64,000 nt of DNA from Laspinema palackyanum D2c (GCF_025370875.1 NZ_JAMXFD010000030.1:18995-82994); one strand, 5' to 3'. Shown: positions 1-10,461, counted from the stretch's first letter. A program made the numbers and translations. The notes: generated by a model not told the origin, from the letters alone.

Positions 1-248
1 TTAATCCCTCACCTCGAATGGATAATTAAATCTTGCACCTTTTGTTCCAAACGGAATATCCCAGTTATAAAGTCCTCCTGCGGATTAATATCATCTGATA
101 TATTAGATCCTAGATTTCAGTCTCTCTCTGGGGTAGAGGTAGTCCCTCTGAAAAGGAGTTGCACCACTGATGCCGCAAAAGATGAGCTGTTTTGAGCGGA
201 CGGCGATAGAATCAACTGGGTTCTCAGCCAGATTTTACGCTCAACCCC

Positions 249-1037
249 TTAGCCTTGTTGCGCCTTCTTGCGACGGCTCGAAACCAACATTCCCGAGGCG
301 ATCGCCCCTAAACCCATCACCGTACCCGGTTCCGGGACCGATGCTGCTGAACCGACCACTTTCCAGTCAGGTCCATTAAACAATGCCTTTCCCTGAGCAC
401 TGACGCGAACCCCAGCAATTGCCGAAGAGAGTCCTAAATCAGCCAGAGATACCCCCAGGGACCCCACTTTTTGAGTACCACCGATTTCCACCGTATTGAG
501 GTCAAATCCCGCATAATCCCAGGTGAGCGAGTTGATTGTCAGGAGGTTACCAATACTGTTGCCCAGTTCATCAATCGCCTGAATCTCCATCGCACTGTTG
601 CGACCCCGTTCCCAGAAAAATAAATTATCGACAGCCTTATCAAACCAAACATTCATCGAAAAGGTCCCACGGTCTTCTCCGTCGATAATATTATTGAGGT
701 TGCGGTTTCCCAAAGCCGTCACTGCTCCTTCGTCAGTGAGCAGTTCCTGAATTAGCCCATCGGCTAAGTCACCCCTGTCTGCACTACCAGCCCCGCTATT
801 GCCTCCAGTCCAGAGGTCATTGTAGAGAATATCCGCCCGATTCACTAAGCCAAAATTGCTGACGGTGGTCCCGCCGAACTCCACGGAATTCAGCCAGATG
901 TTCCCTCTAGCCGCATCGTGGCCGTTTAAATCCTCCGTGAAATTGGTGGTGAAGGAAAAGGCTTGGGCGGATGCGGCCATCCCCATACTACCTGCGATGA
1001 TCCCGAGACAAATCGATAGACTGAATTTAGTATGCAT
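249..1037 (-). CDS. PEP-CTERM sorting domain surface protein
   Basis: Predicted exported protein of 262 aa. I chose the ATG at 1037 because GAGGG lies just upstream and the peptide then begins with a classical signal sequence (residues 1 to about 26, ending ASAQA). The C-terminus carries VPEPGTVMGLGAI, a hydrophobic stretch and the basic tail SSRRKK, which is the PEP-CTERM tripartite signal recognised by exosortase. The mature part (FTTNFTEDLNG..., Asn/Gly-rich) resembles the exosortase-dependent surface proteins common in cyanobacteria, possibly the XDP2 type; that subfamily is from memory. No exosortase gene lies in the window. The ligand or role is unknown; cell-surface or extracellular-matrix location is inferred. 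Confidence 0.85.
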   Translation of the reverse strand: MHTKFSLSICLGIIAGSMGMAASAQAFSFTTNFTEDLNGHDAARGNIWLNSVEFGGTTVSNFGLVNRADILYNDLWTGGNSGAGSADRGDLADGLIQELLTDEGAVTALGNRNLNNIIDGEDRGTFSMNVWFDKAVDNLFFWERGRNSAMEIQAIDELGNSIGNLLTINSLTWDYAGFDLNTVEIGGTQKVGSLGVSLADLGLSSAIAGVRVSAQGKALFNGPDWKVVGSAASVPEPGTVMGLGAIASGMLVSSRRKKAQQG

Positions 1038-1055
1038 GGTTTTTCCCTCTAACAA

Positions 1056-1655
1056 AACTTAGACTTTTACACAACTCTATGTAAAAATACTGACTTTTTA
1101 GTTCTAACCTAGATTTCTGTGGAAGTCCAGGAAAAAGCTTAGAGTTTACAAAAAATTTATATAGGCAGTCTAGCGTGCCGTTGGCGATTAAAGATAGAGA
1201 TAGCGATCGAGATGTGATGCAAGTAGAAACACTGACGGAAACCAAGCACAGGCTGACGGAAAATGCGATCGCCCCACATGACCAGCTATCCCTACTTGAA
1301 GAACCCGCTCACGTTGGAGCGGGTTCTATCCATTGTCACCTTGATTGAGATGGGCTATAGCCCTCTTGAAGTCAAACCCCGTGGAAAGCCTGCTCCCTCG
1401 TTGCCTGAAACAAAGCCAAATTGTTAAGTTACCGTAAAGTCACACAAGAAGGAGAGAGTGAAAAATATTAGGGTTATTCTTCCAGATGAGCCTTTCCTTC
1501 TTTTTATGTCAATATCATTACACTTGTAATGACCAGGTAAAGGACAGATTTAATTCCAACACTTATCCACTAATAATTCCCCGGTTTGTACCTGAGCAAG
1601 CCACCTGTATGACCTCACCCATTTCCTTGAACCGCGCAAATCAGGAAGGCTTGAA
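1056..1655. other. intergenic region, about 600 bp
   Basis: No convincing gene. It holds the upstream region of the PEP-CTERM gene and the downstream region of the pentapeptide gene. The only clear structure is the hairpin at 1300-1327. Confidence 0.6.
1300..1327. terminator. hairpin, possible terminator
   Basis: Perfect 11-bp inverted repeat (AGAACCCGCTC / GAGCGGGTTCT) with a 6-nt loop. There is no strong U-tract on either side, so termination is only suggested. It lies about 330 bp downstream of the minus-strand pentapeptide gene. Confidence 0.45.
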
Positions 1656-2999
1656 TTATTGAACAATCGTACTGACATCCACATCGGTGAGATTGGCACC
1701 ATCCAGATTCGCCCAATGTAAATTAGCCTTCGTCAAATCCGCCTCTCTTAAATCCGCCCCACTTAAATTGGCCCCGCGCAAATCTGCTCGGGTTAAATCC
1801 ACCCCCCGCAAATCTGCCTCAGCCAAATTGACCTGATTTAAACTTGCCCCGGTTAAATCCGCTTCTCGCAAATCCGCCCATTTTAAATTAGCCCCACGCA
1901 AATCCGCCCGAGTTAAATCCGCCTCGCGCAAATCCGCCTGAGTCAAATTCACCTTATTTAAACTCGCCCCAATCAGATCGGCACCGCGCAGATCCGACCC
2001 TTTCATATTCGCGTCGGCTAAATAGGCTTTTCTGAGGTTCGCCCGGGACAAATCCGTGCCCGTCATATCCGCTTCGCTTAAATTGGCACTACTTAACGTT
2101 GCCCCTCTTAAATCCGCCCCACTCAGGTCCACCCCTACCAGATTCACTTCCGACAAGGAGACATTCGGCGCAATCCAGTAGGCTCCTGCCAAACTCAAGT
2201 CAATCCCTTCGCTGACGATGGTTTTTAAATCGTAAACCGCCTTTTGCAGGTTCGTCCCTTTAAAATTGACCCCGGCGAGATTAGCACCACTCAAATTTGC
2301 CCGAAATAGATTCGCCCCCTCTAAATTCGCCCCGATTAACTTGGCATAGCGCAAATTTGCCCCCCTGAGATCCGCGCGTCTGAGGTTAAATCCCGTCAAA
2401 TCTACCCCACTCAGATTAGCTCCCGGGAGGACAACATCTGCTCCAATTAAGTAAGCGCCGGTTGTCTGGGGGTCGAGACCCTCACAGAACCGGGTTCTTA
2501 AGTCATAAACCGCCTTTTGCAGAATCGTCCCGCGCAGATCCGCTTCACTCAAATCTGTTCCGCTGAGGTTGGCACCACTGAGATTCGCTTCTGCCAGTTT
2601 GGCCCCAATTAAATTAGCGCCCTTGAGATTGGCACCGCGCAAATCCGCCTCACTCAGATCAGTGCCCACTAACAGTGACCCTTTGAAGTTAGCCCCCGTT
2701 AAATTGCTCTCGCTGAGATTTGCTAAGTTTAAATTGGCATCACTCAAGTCTGCTCCACTGAGGTTTGCCCCTTTTAAATCGGCTCCAATCAAGTCGGCAT
2801 AACAAAGAATCGCTTCGCTTAAGTTAGCGCCACTGAGTTGGGCATCTCGCAGGTAGGAACCCCGCAAAGATGCCCCAATCAGGTCTTTGTTCCTTAAATC
2901 CGGGGTCAGAAAGTTTGGGCTTTGGCTTTCCGAACTCACGGGATCTCGATTGGGTAATTCTGGTGGGACGCGAAAGAAATTTTGGCTATTGTCTTGCAT
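1656..2999 (-). CDS. pentapeptide repeat protein (447 aa)
   Basis: Nearly the whole protein from residue 35 is A(D/N)LXX pentapeptides (for example ADLRGANL, ANLSGADL), predicted to fold as a right-handed quadrilateral beta-helix. Two similar breaks interrupt the coil: QKAVYDLRT..EGLDP..TGAY and QKAVYDLKT..EGIDL..AGAY, spaced about 90 residues apart, suggesting an internal duplication of a coil-plus-loop module. There is no signal peptide or other domain, so it is probably cytoplasmic. The biochemical function of cyanobacterial pentapeptide proteins is mostly unknown. It stands alone. The start is the only upstream ATG, without a strong ribosome site. The opposite strand is open by codon bias only. 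Confidence 0.93.
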   Translation of the reverse strand: MQDNSQNFFRVPPELPNRDPVSSESQSPNFLTPDLRNKDLIGASLRGSYLRDAQLSGANLSEAILCYADLIGADLKGANLSGADLSDANLNLANLSESNLTGANFKGSLLVGTDLSEADLRGANLKGANLIGAKLAEANLSGANLSGTDLSEADLRGTILQKAVYDLRTRFCEGLDPQTTGAYLIGADVVLPGANLSGVDLTGFNLRRADLRGANLRYAKLIGANLEGANLFRANLSGANLAGVNFKGTNLQKAVYDLKTIVSEGIDLSLAGAYWIAPNVSLSEVNLVGVDLSGADLRGATLSSANLSEADMTGTDLSRANLRKAYLADANMKGSDLRGADLIGASLNKVNLTQADLREADLTRADLRGANLKWADLREADLTGASLNQVNLAEADLRGVDLTRADLRGANLSGADLREADLTKANLHWANLDGANLTDVDVSTIVQ

Positions 3000-3189
3000 A
3001 AATCCCGAAGCTTGGCAACCGATCGCAGTTATCTACCACTCTAAATCAATGGGGCTGGGGTTTTGTGATGGTTCCTAACCACCGATGGCTTCTAAGGCGA
3101 TCGCCTGGGGGATGCCATCTGTTGAAGTGACGCTCTCATGAAGCCTTAAAATCTGGACAATAACCTATTGCAAGAGATGGAGTCGTGAA

Positions 3190-3753
3190 GTGGTGTTAAA
3201 ACTGTATGGCGGTGCGCGTTCTCGGGCATCCATTGTCCAGTGGTATCTGGAAGAACTGGGGGTTCCCTATGAATTTGTGTTGTTAGATATGCAGTCCGGG
3301 GAACACTTACAGCCGGAGTACCTGAAGATTAACCCCGTGGGAAAAGTCCCGGCGATCGTTGATGGAGACTTTCAACTCTGGGAATCTGGGGCCATTTTGG
3401 TGTACTTGGCCCAAAAGTATGGCAATGCCGGGAAGTCCCCAGAAGAACAAGCGACCCTGATCCAGTGGGTGCTGTTTGCCAATGCCACATTTAGTCCCGG
3501 AATTTTTATCGAATCCAACCGCGATCGCGAATTGGCTCGATTAATGAAACCCCTCAATCAAATTTTCACCACCCATCCCTTTTTGTTGGGTCAAGAGTTT
3601 ACCGTCGCCGATGTGGCCGTCGGTTCGATGTTAGCCTACAGCCAAATGATGCTCAAGCTAGATCTGGGCGAATATCCAGCAGTGCTTGAGTACATCAACC
3701 GCATCGGCGATCGACCAGCGTTTCAGAAAACTATCGCTCCCCGCGCTCAGTAG
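3190..3753 (+). CDS. glutathione S-transferase family protein
   Basis: A 187-aa protein with an N-terminal thioredoxin-like domain (LKLYGGARSRASIVQWYLEE, then the cis-Pro loop GKVPAIVDGD and the glutathione gamma-glutamyl site WESGAILVYLAQKYG) and a short all-helical C-terminal domain (about 90-187). This is the canonical order of soluble GSTs, although the C-terminal half is somewhat short. Likely role: glutathione conjugation or thiol redox chemistry; the substrate cannot be told. The start is GTG (tandem GTG codons at 3190 and 3193; either could be used). It is monocistronic. Confidence 0.88.
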   Translation: MVLKLYGGARSRASIVQWYLEELGVPYEFVLLDMQSGEHLQPEYLKINPVGKVPAIVDGDFQLWESGAILVYLAQKYGNAGKSPEEQATLIQWVLFANATFSPGIFIESNRDRELARLMKPLNQIFTTHPFLLGQEFTVADVAVGSMLAYSQMMLKLDLGEYPAVLEYINRIGDRPAFQKTIAPRAQ

Positions 3754-3886
3754 ACCTCTTGCTTTCATACCGGATTGATCCCCCTTTACCCCCGTGAGAT
3801 CCCCCTCCCGTCCCCGTTAAAAAAGGAGGAAGCCAAAGGGCATTCAAAGGTAGGAACAGGTAGAAAGAAAGCTGGTATTGAGATCG

Positions 3887-3918
3887 GGAAAGGGGCGCTC
3901 AACTGAGCGCCCCTTTCC
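3887..3918 (-). terminator. terminator hairpin downstream of psbK
   Basis: Perfect 15-bp inverted repeat (GGAAAGGGGCGCTCA and its complement, 2-nt centre) starting 38 bp past the psbK stop. GC-rich, but without a long U-tract; it sits between the convergent GST and psbK genes. Confidence 0.65.
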
Positions 3919-3955
3919 TTGTTGATGGTCTTGGAGTTGGATAGAAGTCGGTAAT

Positions 3956-4093
3956 TTATCTGAAACCGACCGCTGCTTGCCACACGAAAGCCAGCAACAA
4001 GAAAAACACGGGGATAATCGGCAAAACATCTACCAGGGGATCGAAAATCGAGTAGGCTTCTGGTAGTTTTGCCAGTAGTAGTGCTGCTTCCAT
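3956..4093 (-). CDS. psbK: photosystem II reaction centre protein K
   Basis: A 45-aa frame read directly from the minus strand. The N-terminus [14 protein letters not shown] is a short cleavable leader. The mature part [20 protein letters not shown] followed by [16 protein letters not shown] is the diagnostic PsbK sequence. It is a one-helix thylakoid membrane subunit that binds near CP43 and helps stabilise PSII dimers. A ribosome site (GAGAGGGAG) lies 8 nt before the ATG. It lies about 215 bp downstream of tgt on the same strand, an arrangement known in many cyanobacteria. Very short genes like this are often missed by automated callers. Confidence 0.96.
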   Translation of the reverse strand: MEAALLLAKLPEAYSIFDPLVDVLPIIPVFFLLLAFVWQAAVGFR

Positions 4094-4308
4094 GTTGATA
4101 TCTCCCTCTCAAACAGAAATTTCATAATCGACACAGATTTTAACATAAGGGAGGATGGGGATTTCATTTTTCTGCCAGCAACTCTCATCTACCCAAATCG
4201 ATACCGCAAAAGTTAGAAACCGGCTTTCTTGACTTGAGACGGCAACGAAGCAACCTCTTAGGGTCAGAAACCCGGTTTCGGGTCCCCAGGATCTCAATCC
4301 CACCGGCC

Positions 4309-5430
<1,122 letters not shown>

Positions 5431-5568
5431 TTACTCTGTAAATTTTCGACTCATTATATCAGCATATTGGCAATATGTTATTTTTTAGGCATGGTAAGTA
5501 GAAACTGCATTTAAGAACCAGCAGAACGGCAGGACAATTAAGTTTAAATACCGAGGGGCGATCGCCAC

Positions 5569-6024
5569 TCAAAAGGGCAGCATTCCCTCATCATCAATTT
5601 CCGCATCTAATTTAGCGATGAGGACCTCTCGCAAAACCGCCTCTAATGCCGCAGCACTATCGAGGGTTCTAGCAGATTGCTCCTTGAGGGGGTTAGAGAC
5701 GGGAAGTAAGCGTAATTGACGACCATCTTGAACGAGATCGAAGTAAGATTCAGAGTCAGAGGATTGTCTGAGTTCTAAACAATCAAAACTCTGCACATTG
5801 ATATAGAGACGATGATTGGCGATCAGGGTTGAGCGTTGAGGATCGGCAAAAACTTCCATCACATAACCTTCCCCTTGGGTTTGGAGATGACCCTCTTGGA
5901 AGTGTGCATAACGGACTCGGCCTAAATCAGCCAGGAGTCTATACATATCTTGCTTATTGACCACAGTACCCGTATCGACAATGCAGGGAGCAGGCAGGCT
6001 AGTAGGAGATTGATCTGGCATCAT
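5569..6024 (-). CDS. conserved hypothetical protein (151 aa)
   Basis: I do not recognise a named domain. The protein is soluble and acidic at the C-terminus (EIDDEGMLPF), with a mixed alpha/beta look (FQEGHLQTQGEGYVMEVFAD, LIANHRLYINVQSFDCLEL). It has two possible ATG starts, 6024 and 6021. The codon bias and HIP1 sites match neighbouring housekeeping genes, and its regular, non-repetitive composition supports a real gene. It is divergent from cobS and may share the promoter interval with it. Confidence 0.75.
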   Translation of the reverse strand: MMPDQSPTSLPAPCIVDTGTVVNKQDMYRLLADLGRVRYAHFQEGHLQTQGEGYVMEVFADPQRSTLIANHRLYINVQSFDCLELRQSSDSESYFDLVQDGRQLRLLPVSNPLKEQSARTLDSAAALEAVLREVLIAKLDAEIDDEGMLPF

Positions 6025-6230
6025 AGAGAAACCGCCCTTAATTTACAATCGAAACCCTCTGTTGGAATTGAGACCCTCTGTTGGGTGCCCTATAGAGGGA
6101 ATATCAAGAAAGCTTTGCGCGTCATGCCGAAGGGAGTTCGGCAAAAAATCACTTTTATCAATTCAATTCTGGCACAGGTTATAAAGTGGACGTATCAGTA
6201 GAATGGCGGAAATAAATATAGATTTTGACT

Positions 6231-7043
6231 ATGAGGGATAATCGCCGGGTGAGACGGGTCGTTGAGTTTGTGCAGACAAAAGTAGCCCGAATGAGAACTC
6301 TCGGTTCGGGATTGGCAGCAGCGATCGCCTTCTATACCTGTTTGCCGGTTCCGCTAAGTTGGACCTTAGAGTTTCGCGGGATTGCTCGGTATGCGCCTTT
6401 TGTCGGCGTGGCGATCGGGGCGATGCTGGGCCTGTTGGATGTCCTGTTACAGGCATTAGCCATGCCAGGACTGACGCGCAGCACCCTGGTGATTGTGGCC
6501 TGGATTGGGATTACCGGCGGATTGCATCTGGATGGGGCGATCGATACCGGGGATGGGTTGGCGGTGCAAGAACCCCATCGCCGCTTAGAAGTAATGGCCG
6601 ATAGTGTTACCGGCGCTTATGGCGTGATGGCAGCGGTTGCCCTGATTGCCCTGAAAGTGGCTGCCTTGAGTGATTTAGGGGCAAATCGGGCCGTGGTTTT
6701 AATGGCTGCTGCCGGTTGGGGACGGTGGGGACAATTAGTGGCGATCGCCCGTTATCCCTATTTAAAAGTTTCAGGCAAAGGAGCCATTCACCAGGATTCT
6801 ATGGGGTCTCCCTGGGATTTACTCCCTGGTTTTTTGTTTTTGGTCGCCTTGAGTGGGGTGCAACTGTTGCTTGATGGCAATTCCTGGATTTTAGCCGCAG
6901 GAATGGTCACCGGCGGCAGCGCAGTCGCCATCCTCACCGGGGCCTGGTTTAATCACAAACTCGGGGGCCATACCGGCGATACTTACGGTGCCGTGGTGGA
7001 ATGGACGGAAGCCCTCTTACTCTGTCTGTTAGCGGGATTATAA
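6231..7043 (+). CDS. cobS: adenosylcobinamide-GDP ribazoletransferase (cobalamin synthase)
   Basis: Integral membrane enzyme joining adenosylcobinamide-GDP to alpha-ribazole (or its phosphate), the last step of the cobalamin nucleotide loop. Visible: LAAAIAFYTCLPVP, the family motif GGLHLDGAIDTGDGL with its Asp/His residues, RRLEVMADSVTGAYGV, AAAGWGRWGQLVAIARYPYL and GHTGDTYGAVVEWTEALLLC; several hydrophobic helices. The start is uncertain. The ATG at 6231 gives 270 aa; an internal ATG at 6291 gives 250 aa, closer to the family's usual length. Neither has a good ribosome site. Confidence 0.95.
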   Translation: MRDNRRVRRVVEFVQTKVARMRTLGSGLAAAIAFYTCLPVPLSWTLEFRGIARYAPFVGVAIGAMLGLLDVLLQALAMPGLTRSTLVIVAWIGITGGLHLDGAIDTGDGLAVQEPHRRLEVMADSVTGAYGVMAAVALIALKVAALSDLGANRAVVLMAAAGWGRWGQLVAIARYPYLKVSGKGAIHQDSMGSPWDLLPGFLFLVALSGVQLLLDGNSWILAAGMVTGGSAVAILTGAWFNHKLGGHTGDTYGAVVEWTEALLLCLLAGL

Positions 7044-7084
7044 ACGGGCGATCGACCTGGACCATTCCCGAGTCCGGGAGTACA

Positions 7085-7243
7085 GTGGCAACAACCGGCG
7101 GGGGATTAATCCCTTGGCAGCCTCATAGAATCAAGTCGTCTCAAGACGACTGCAAGTCTGATATAGCTGAGATCTTGCACTATTCTCAACACCTATAGGG
7201 ATTTTAACCCCCGCCGTTTGTTGCAACGGGTGCAAGATCTCAG
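7085..7243. repeat. imperfect inverted-repeat element (MITE-like)
   Basis: The sequence at 7085-7113 (starts GTGGCAACAACCGGCGGGGG) is matched, inverted and imperfectly, by 7198-7227. A second perfect 13-bp pair, CTGAGATCTTGCA (7167-7179) and TGCAAGATCTCAG (7231-7243), overlaps it, and a small 8-bp hairpin lies at 7134-7151. It sits between the convergent cobS and ChW-like genes, so it could act as a terminator or be a decayed mobile repeat. Confidence 0.55.
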
Positions 7244-7268
7244 ATTCATCTAATCCTGTCCTGACGCC

Positions 7269-8600
7269 CTAGTGGCGATCGATATGGATTTCAATGCCTT
7301 CCACCCGCATACCCGATCCACGCCGTCCGCAGAATTCACCATTAGAAAACTCCTGGGTATCTCCCACGCGCTCAATATGCGCCTTGTAATAAACTGAATA
7401 ATTCGGTGCTTCGGGACCCGTTAATTCGATCGCCAAACCCTCAATTCGCAAACCCGAACCGCGAGCACCAACCCACTCACCCTCGGTTACCCAAGGCGTA
7501 TCTCCGCTACCTTGGATATGGGCCAGATAGCGAATCCCCAATCCAGGAATCGGGGGTTTGATTTCCAGCGCAAAGGCTTCGAGGCGCAGGGCTTTCCCCC
7601 TTGTTCCGGCAAATTCATGTTCATGAAACTGGTGATCGCCGACTCGTTCGATATGAACCAAGACGTTTAATCCCACTTCGATTCCCACACCGGAAAGCCC
7701 TGACATCTTGGCAGGAGTTGGGGCAAAATTTGGGGCGGGGGGAGCAATCTGACTCCGGGAGGGGGATTCATCGGAACTGGGAAGGATAATCACATCGGGC
7801 AAGTTAGACGGAGGTGAGGAAGGCTGTTGCGAGAGTAAGCGTTCCACTTCTGCTTCGGTGTCCGTGGGTTCCACCGACTCATCCGACCCGGCAATTACGA
7901 CCATTTCCGGCGATCGCCGAGGCGGTGGTGGAGGGGTTGGGGCTGTTACCGTAGGGGCTGGGGCCGCGACCGTCCCAGAAAATTGCAGTTTTCCTCGACT
8001 GGCTGCCAGAGTTAAGGGTTTGCCAAAGGCTCGCCCGCAAAAATCGAGCATTCTTTCCCACTCTTCATCGGCGATATTGCCATCCGGTTCAATCAGACTC
8101 AGGAACGCACAACAGGGATGTTGACCGGAAAGTAACGCCGGGACATCGGGGGGAAAATTACTCGGGGAGGAGTTAAGCATAATGTGGCGCAATTCCCGCG
8201 CTTTGACTTTCGCCTCCTCTAACGGCGCAAAATGCGGTTGCTCGCGATGGGTCAGGGATAAAAAGCGATCGATGTAGTAGAGGGCTTTTTGGGACTCGTT
8301 GACTTCTCCTCCCGACCGGGCGATCGCTTGTAAAACTCCCTGGATATCATGCAAGGAAGAAATCTGCGTTGGGGCTACAACCCCGGGCACCGAGTATGTT
8401 TTTGCCAGCTCGATCGCCCTGGATTTGAGTCCCGCAAACTCTTGCCGATAAGCTATCAGTTGCTCGCTGAGTCGTTCGTCTACGGGGACTCCTGCTTCTT
8501 TCAGTTCCACAGCCGCTTGTGAAAGGCGACTGCTCAAGCCCGGTAAGCGTTGTTTCAGATGGTTGAGTTGTTGTTGCAACTGTTGATGATCTGCATTCAT
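7269..8600 (-). CDS. protein with three C-terminal ChW-like repeats
   Basis: 443 aa. I chose the ATG at 8600 over a TTG two codons earlier. Residues 1-75 are predicted coiled coil (HQQLQQQLNHLKQRLPGLSS). Residues about 75-215 are an unrecognised globular region, followed by a Pro/Ser/Thr-rich linker to about 300. Then come three tandem repeats of about 45 residues with the pattern (Y/V)xAHIxxxGD...GE(F/W)xGxRGxxLRxEGxxIxL. This resembles the ChW (clostridial hydrophobic, PF07538) repeat, except that the hallmark Trp after Gly is Asp in all three. ChW repeats are usually on exported proteins, but no signal peptide is seen here. Function unknown; the repeat assignment is by eye. Confidence 0.8.
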   Translation of the reverse strand: MNADHQQLQQQLNHLKQRLPGLSSRLSQAAVELKEAGVPVDERLSEQLIAYRQEFAGLKSRAIELAKTYSVPGVVAPTQISSLHDIQGVLQAIARSGGEVNESQKALYYIDRFLSLTHREQPHFAPLEEAKVKARELRHIMLNSSPSNFPPDVPALLSGQHPCCAFLSLIEPDGNIADEEWERMLDFCGRAFGKPLTLAASRGKLQFSGTVAAPAPTVTAPTPPPPPRRSPEMVVIAGSDESVEPTDTEAEVERLLSQQPSSPPSNLPDVIILPSSDESPSRSQIAPPAPNFAPTPAKMSGLSGVGIEVGLNVLVHIERVGDHQFHEHEFAGTRGKALRLEAFALEIKPPIPGLGIRYLAHIQGSGDTPWVTEGEWVGARGSGLRIEGLAIELTGPEAPNYSVYYKAHIERVGDTQEFSNGEFCGRRGSGMRVEGIEIHIDRH

Positions 8601-8606
8601 GGTCAA

Positions 8607-8990
8607 TAGCGTCTAATCGGTTCCCATCTTATTTTGCCTGATCCTTAGCCTTTCAACCGTTTAATCCCGAGGGTCGATCCCCAATTGCTCAATTGATGGA
8701 TAAGTCTGGTTTATTAGTCCAGGGATAAACCCCTACAAATCAAGAAGATGGACTCTCATCTGCTCCACTTCTCTCGATTCCTTTATAAAATCACGGCAAT
8801 ATTGCCACAAAAGAGATCTCTTGGTCCTAAACCGCAAAATTCCCACCCCATAAGCCTGTGGGAATGATTGAAGTCTCATTGAGATGGCTCTGAACCCGGA
8901 ATTTCGCCGATCGCAATACCTCTGAAGGTTGGCAAACTGCTCCGGTCACAAGCTACGATCCAGGTATTGTTCGTCAAGGAAAACTATTTT
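8607..8990. other. divergent intergenic region, 384 bp
   Basis: Carries the presumed promoters of the ChW-like gene (minus) and the CAAD gene (plus). One small hairpin (ATTCCCAC / GTGGGAAT, 8839-8865) is visible. No gene seen. Confidence 0.5.
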
Positions 8991-9455
8991 ATGAATCCTC
9001 AAACTGAAACCAAAGCAATCTCCCGGGAAAAATCTGCCCAGTTAGCTGATGAAGCCGAGCAACTTAGAATCGAGATCAACGCCACAGAAGCTGGTGCTTT
9101 GGCTCCTTTCTCTCCGGTTACTCAAGAACCGAGTCGATTCGAGGAAATCGTCGATAGCGTCACGGCAATCTTAGGGGATCTCCCGCTCTATGTCACCAGT
9201 TTTGTCAGCGAGTACCAACGACCCATTGTCACCGTCGGACTGTTTTTGTCTGCACTGGTGACCGTCAGAGTGATCCTCGCGATGGTGGATGCCGTGAATG
9301 ATATTCCCCTACTTGCGCCGTTTTTTGAATTTGTCGGAATCGGATACTCGGCTTGGTTTGTCTATCGCTATTTACTCCGCGCCTCTAATCGTCGGGAGTT
9401 AGTCCAGGATATTTCTACCCTCAAAGACCAAGTGGTCGGTCACCATTCTTCATAG
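8991..9455 (+). CDS. CAAD-domain / CURT1-like thylakoid protein
   Basis: 154 aa. The ATG at 8991 is chosen because AAGGAAAA lies 7 nt upstream; the frame also runs back to a TTG at 8967. The N-terminal third is a soluble amphipathic segment. Two transmembrane segments follow (PIVTVGLFLSALVTVRVILAM and LAPFFEFVGIGYSAWFVYRY), then a C-terminal amphipathic helix (RRELVQDISTLKDQV). This is the CAAD domain, homologous to plant CURVATURE THYLAKOID1. CAAD proteins bend thylakoid membranes; the domain is also found appended to some cyanobacterial aminoacyl-tRNA synthetases. Here it is free-standing. Thylakoid location is inferred. Confidence 0.9.
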   Translation: MNPQTETKAISREKSAQLADEAEQLRIEINATEAGALAPFSPVTQEPSRFEEIVDSVTAILGDLPLYVTSFVSEYQRPIVTVGLFLSALVTVRVILAMVDAVNDIPLLAPFFEFVGIGYSAWFVYRYLLRASNRRELVQDISTLKDQVVGHHSS

Positions 9456-9645
9456 TTGTTTTCCCGATCTTGCGATTGGATGCAAGTCTGGGAAATTCTG
9501 GGGTTGGCGATTCCCTACGCGATAGCTCCGCTTACCGCCAAAGCGCGTTAACTTCGATGAATTGGGGCGGTCAATTTGTCCGCCCTATGGCCTGAATCCC
9601 TCCGACTATCGGTTTAATGGGGTTATTTTTGAACGCCTGGAATGC

Positions 9646-10065
9646 TCATGAAGGCGGACAGTTCAGATGATGGAGGCAGAGGACCAAATCTTCTACCGTT
9701 CCCATCGTCTGTAGGTCAAAGCGATCGCCAATCTCTATACCAAACTCCTCCAAAAAATCATCACACAGATAAAGATTCCAGTCAAACCAGGAAACAAGCG
9801 TTAACTGTAAATCTTGCTCTAAGCGATCCCCAGGTAACACTCTCCCCATTTGTAAACCTGAATATTTTTCCAACTGAATATAAACAAAACTCACCACTGA
9901 AAAAGAAATTTCCCGCGATCGCCAAAAACAGTTAAACCACTCATCTAGCGACAAGTTAGCCCGGTCACTTAATGTCTGATTTACCTGCTTCCTGATGTAC
10001 AAATCTGGACTGAGATCAGAATAAGTCCGCACCGTCCAGAAAATATGTTTGATCTGGCGCAGCAT
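9646..10065 (-). CDS. hypothetical protein, acyl-carrier-like C-terminus
   Basis: 139 aa. Not firmly recognised. Residues about 75-135 (PGDRLEQDLQLT..WFDW..YLCDDFLEEFGIEIG...TMGTVEDLVLCLHHL) have the helix pattern of acyl-carrier-like DUF1493 proteins. I see no DSL phosphopantetheine Ser motif, so a carrier function is doubtful. The N-terminal half is aromatic-rich (WTVRTYSD, WFNCFWRSREI). Start and function are uncertain. Confidence 0.6.
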   Translation of the reverse strand: MLRQIKHIFWTVRTYSDLSPDLYIRKQVNQTLSDRANLSLDEWFNCFWRSREISFSVVSFVYIQLEKYSGLQMGRVLPGDRLEQDLQLTLVSWFDWNLYLCDDFLEEFGIEIGDRFDLQTMGTVEDLVLCLHHLNCPPS

Positions 10066-10394
10066 AATTCCGTGCGCTCCATTACCTTACCTTTTCCCCA
10101 GTATTCCCATCTTTTCCAAGGGTTTCTCATGCCTGAGTTCAATTTCTATTTTTTTTTTTAATTAAGTTCTCCTGAACCAACCCCATCCAGACTCCGGGAC
10201 AGGTGATTAGACCATTCCCTCACCAACCCCCCTATAGAATTCCAGGTTTTTTGTCAGCAAAACCCCACCCTTATAAGCTCCGGTCCCCTCCAAGCACCTC
10301 TACAAAGGGTTAGGGTAAAGGTTAGGGTGGGCTCTAATACGGAATTCGGTTGTGATAGGTCTTTAAAAACGAGTAGGCCCTTCGACTCCCCCCC

Positions 10395-10461
10395 TTCGAC
10401 GGAGCTGCGGGACAGGCTTCGACGGAGCTGCGGGACAGGCTTCGACTGGCTCAGGACAGGC
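10395..10461 (+). repeat. tandem repeat, 21-23-bp unit, about 3 copies
   Basis: Two identical 23-bp units beginning TTCGACGGAGCTGCGGGACA (10395-10417, 10418-10440), then a diverged 21-bp unit beginning TTCGACTGGCTCAGGACA (10441-10461). They lie within the MITE-like element and are of the TTCGAC..GGCTCAGGACAGG type of dispersed repeat. Confidence 0.8.

Noticed and set aside
1..84. A short minus-strand open frame reaching the window edge (ends ...YPFEVRD)
   Set aside because: Only 27 codons with no start and a stop upstream at 85-87; could be a remnant but is not supportable.
2569..2802. Open frame opposite the pentapeptide genes (also at 20469-20981)
   Set aside because: Leu/Lys/Ser/Ala-rich shadow created by the regular pentapeptide codons on the other strand.
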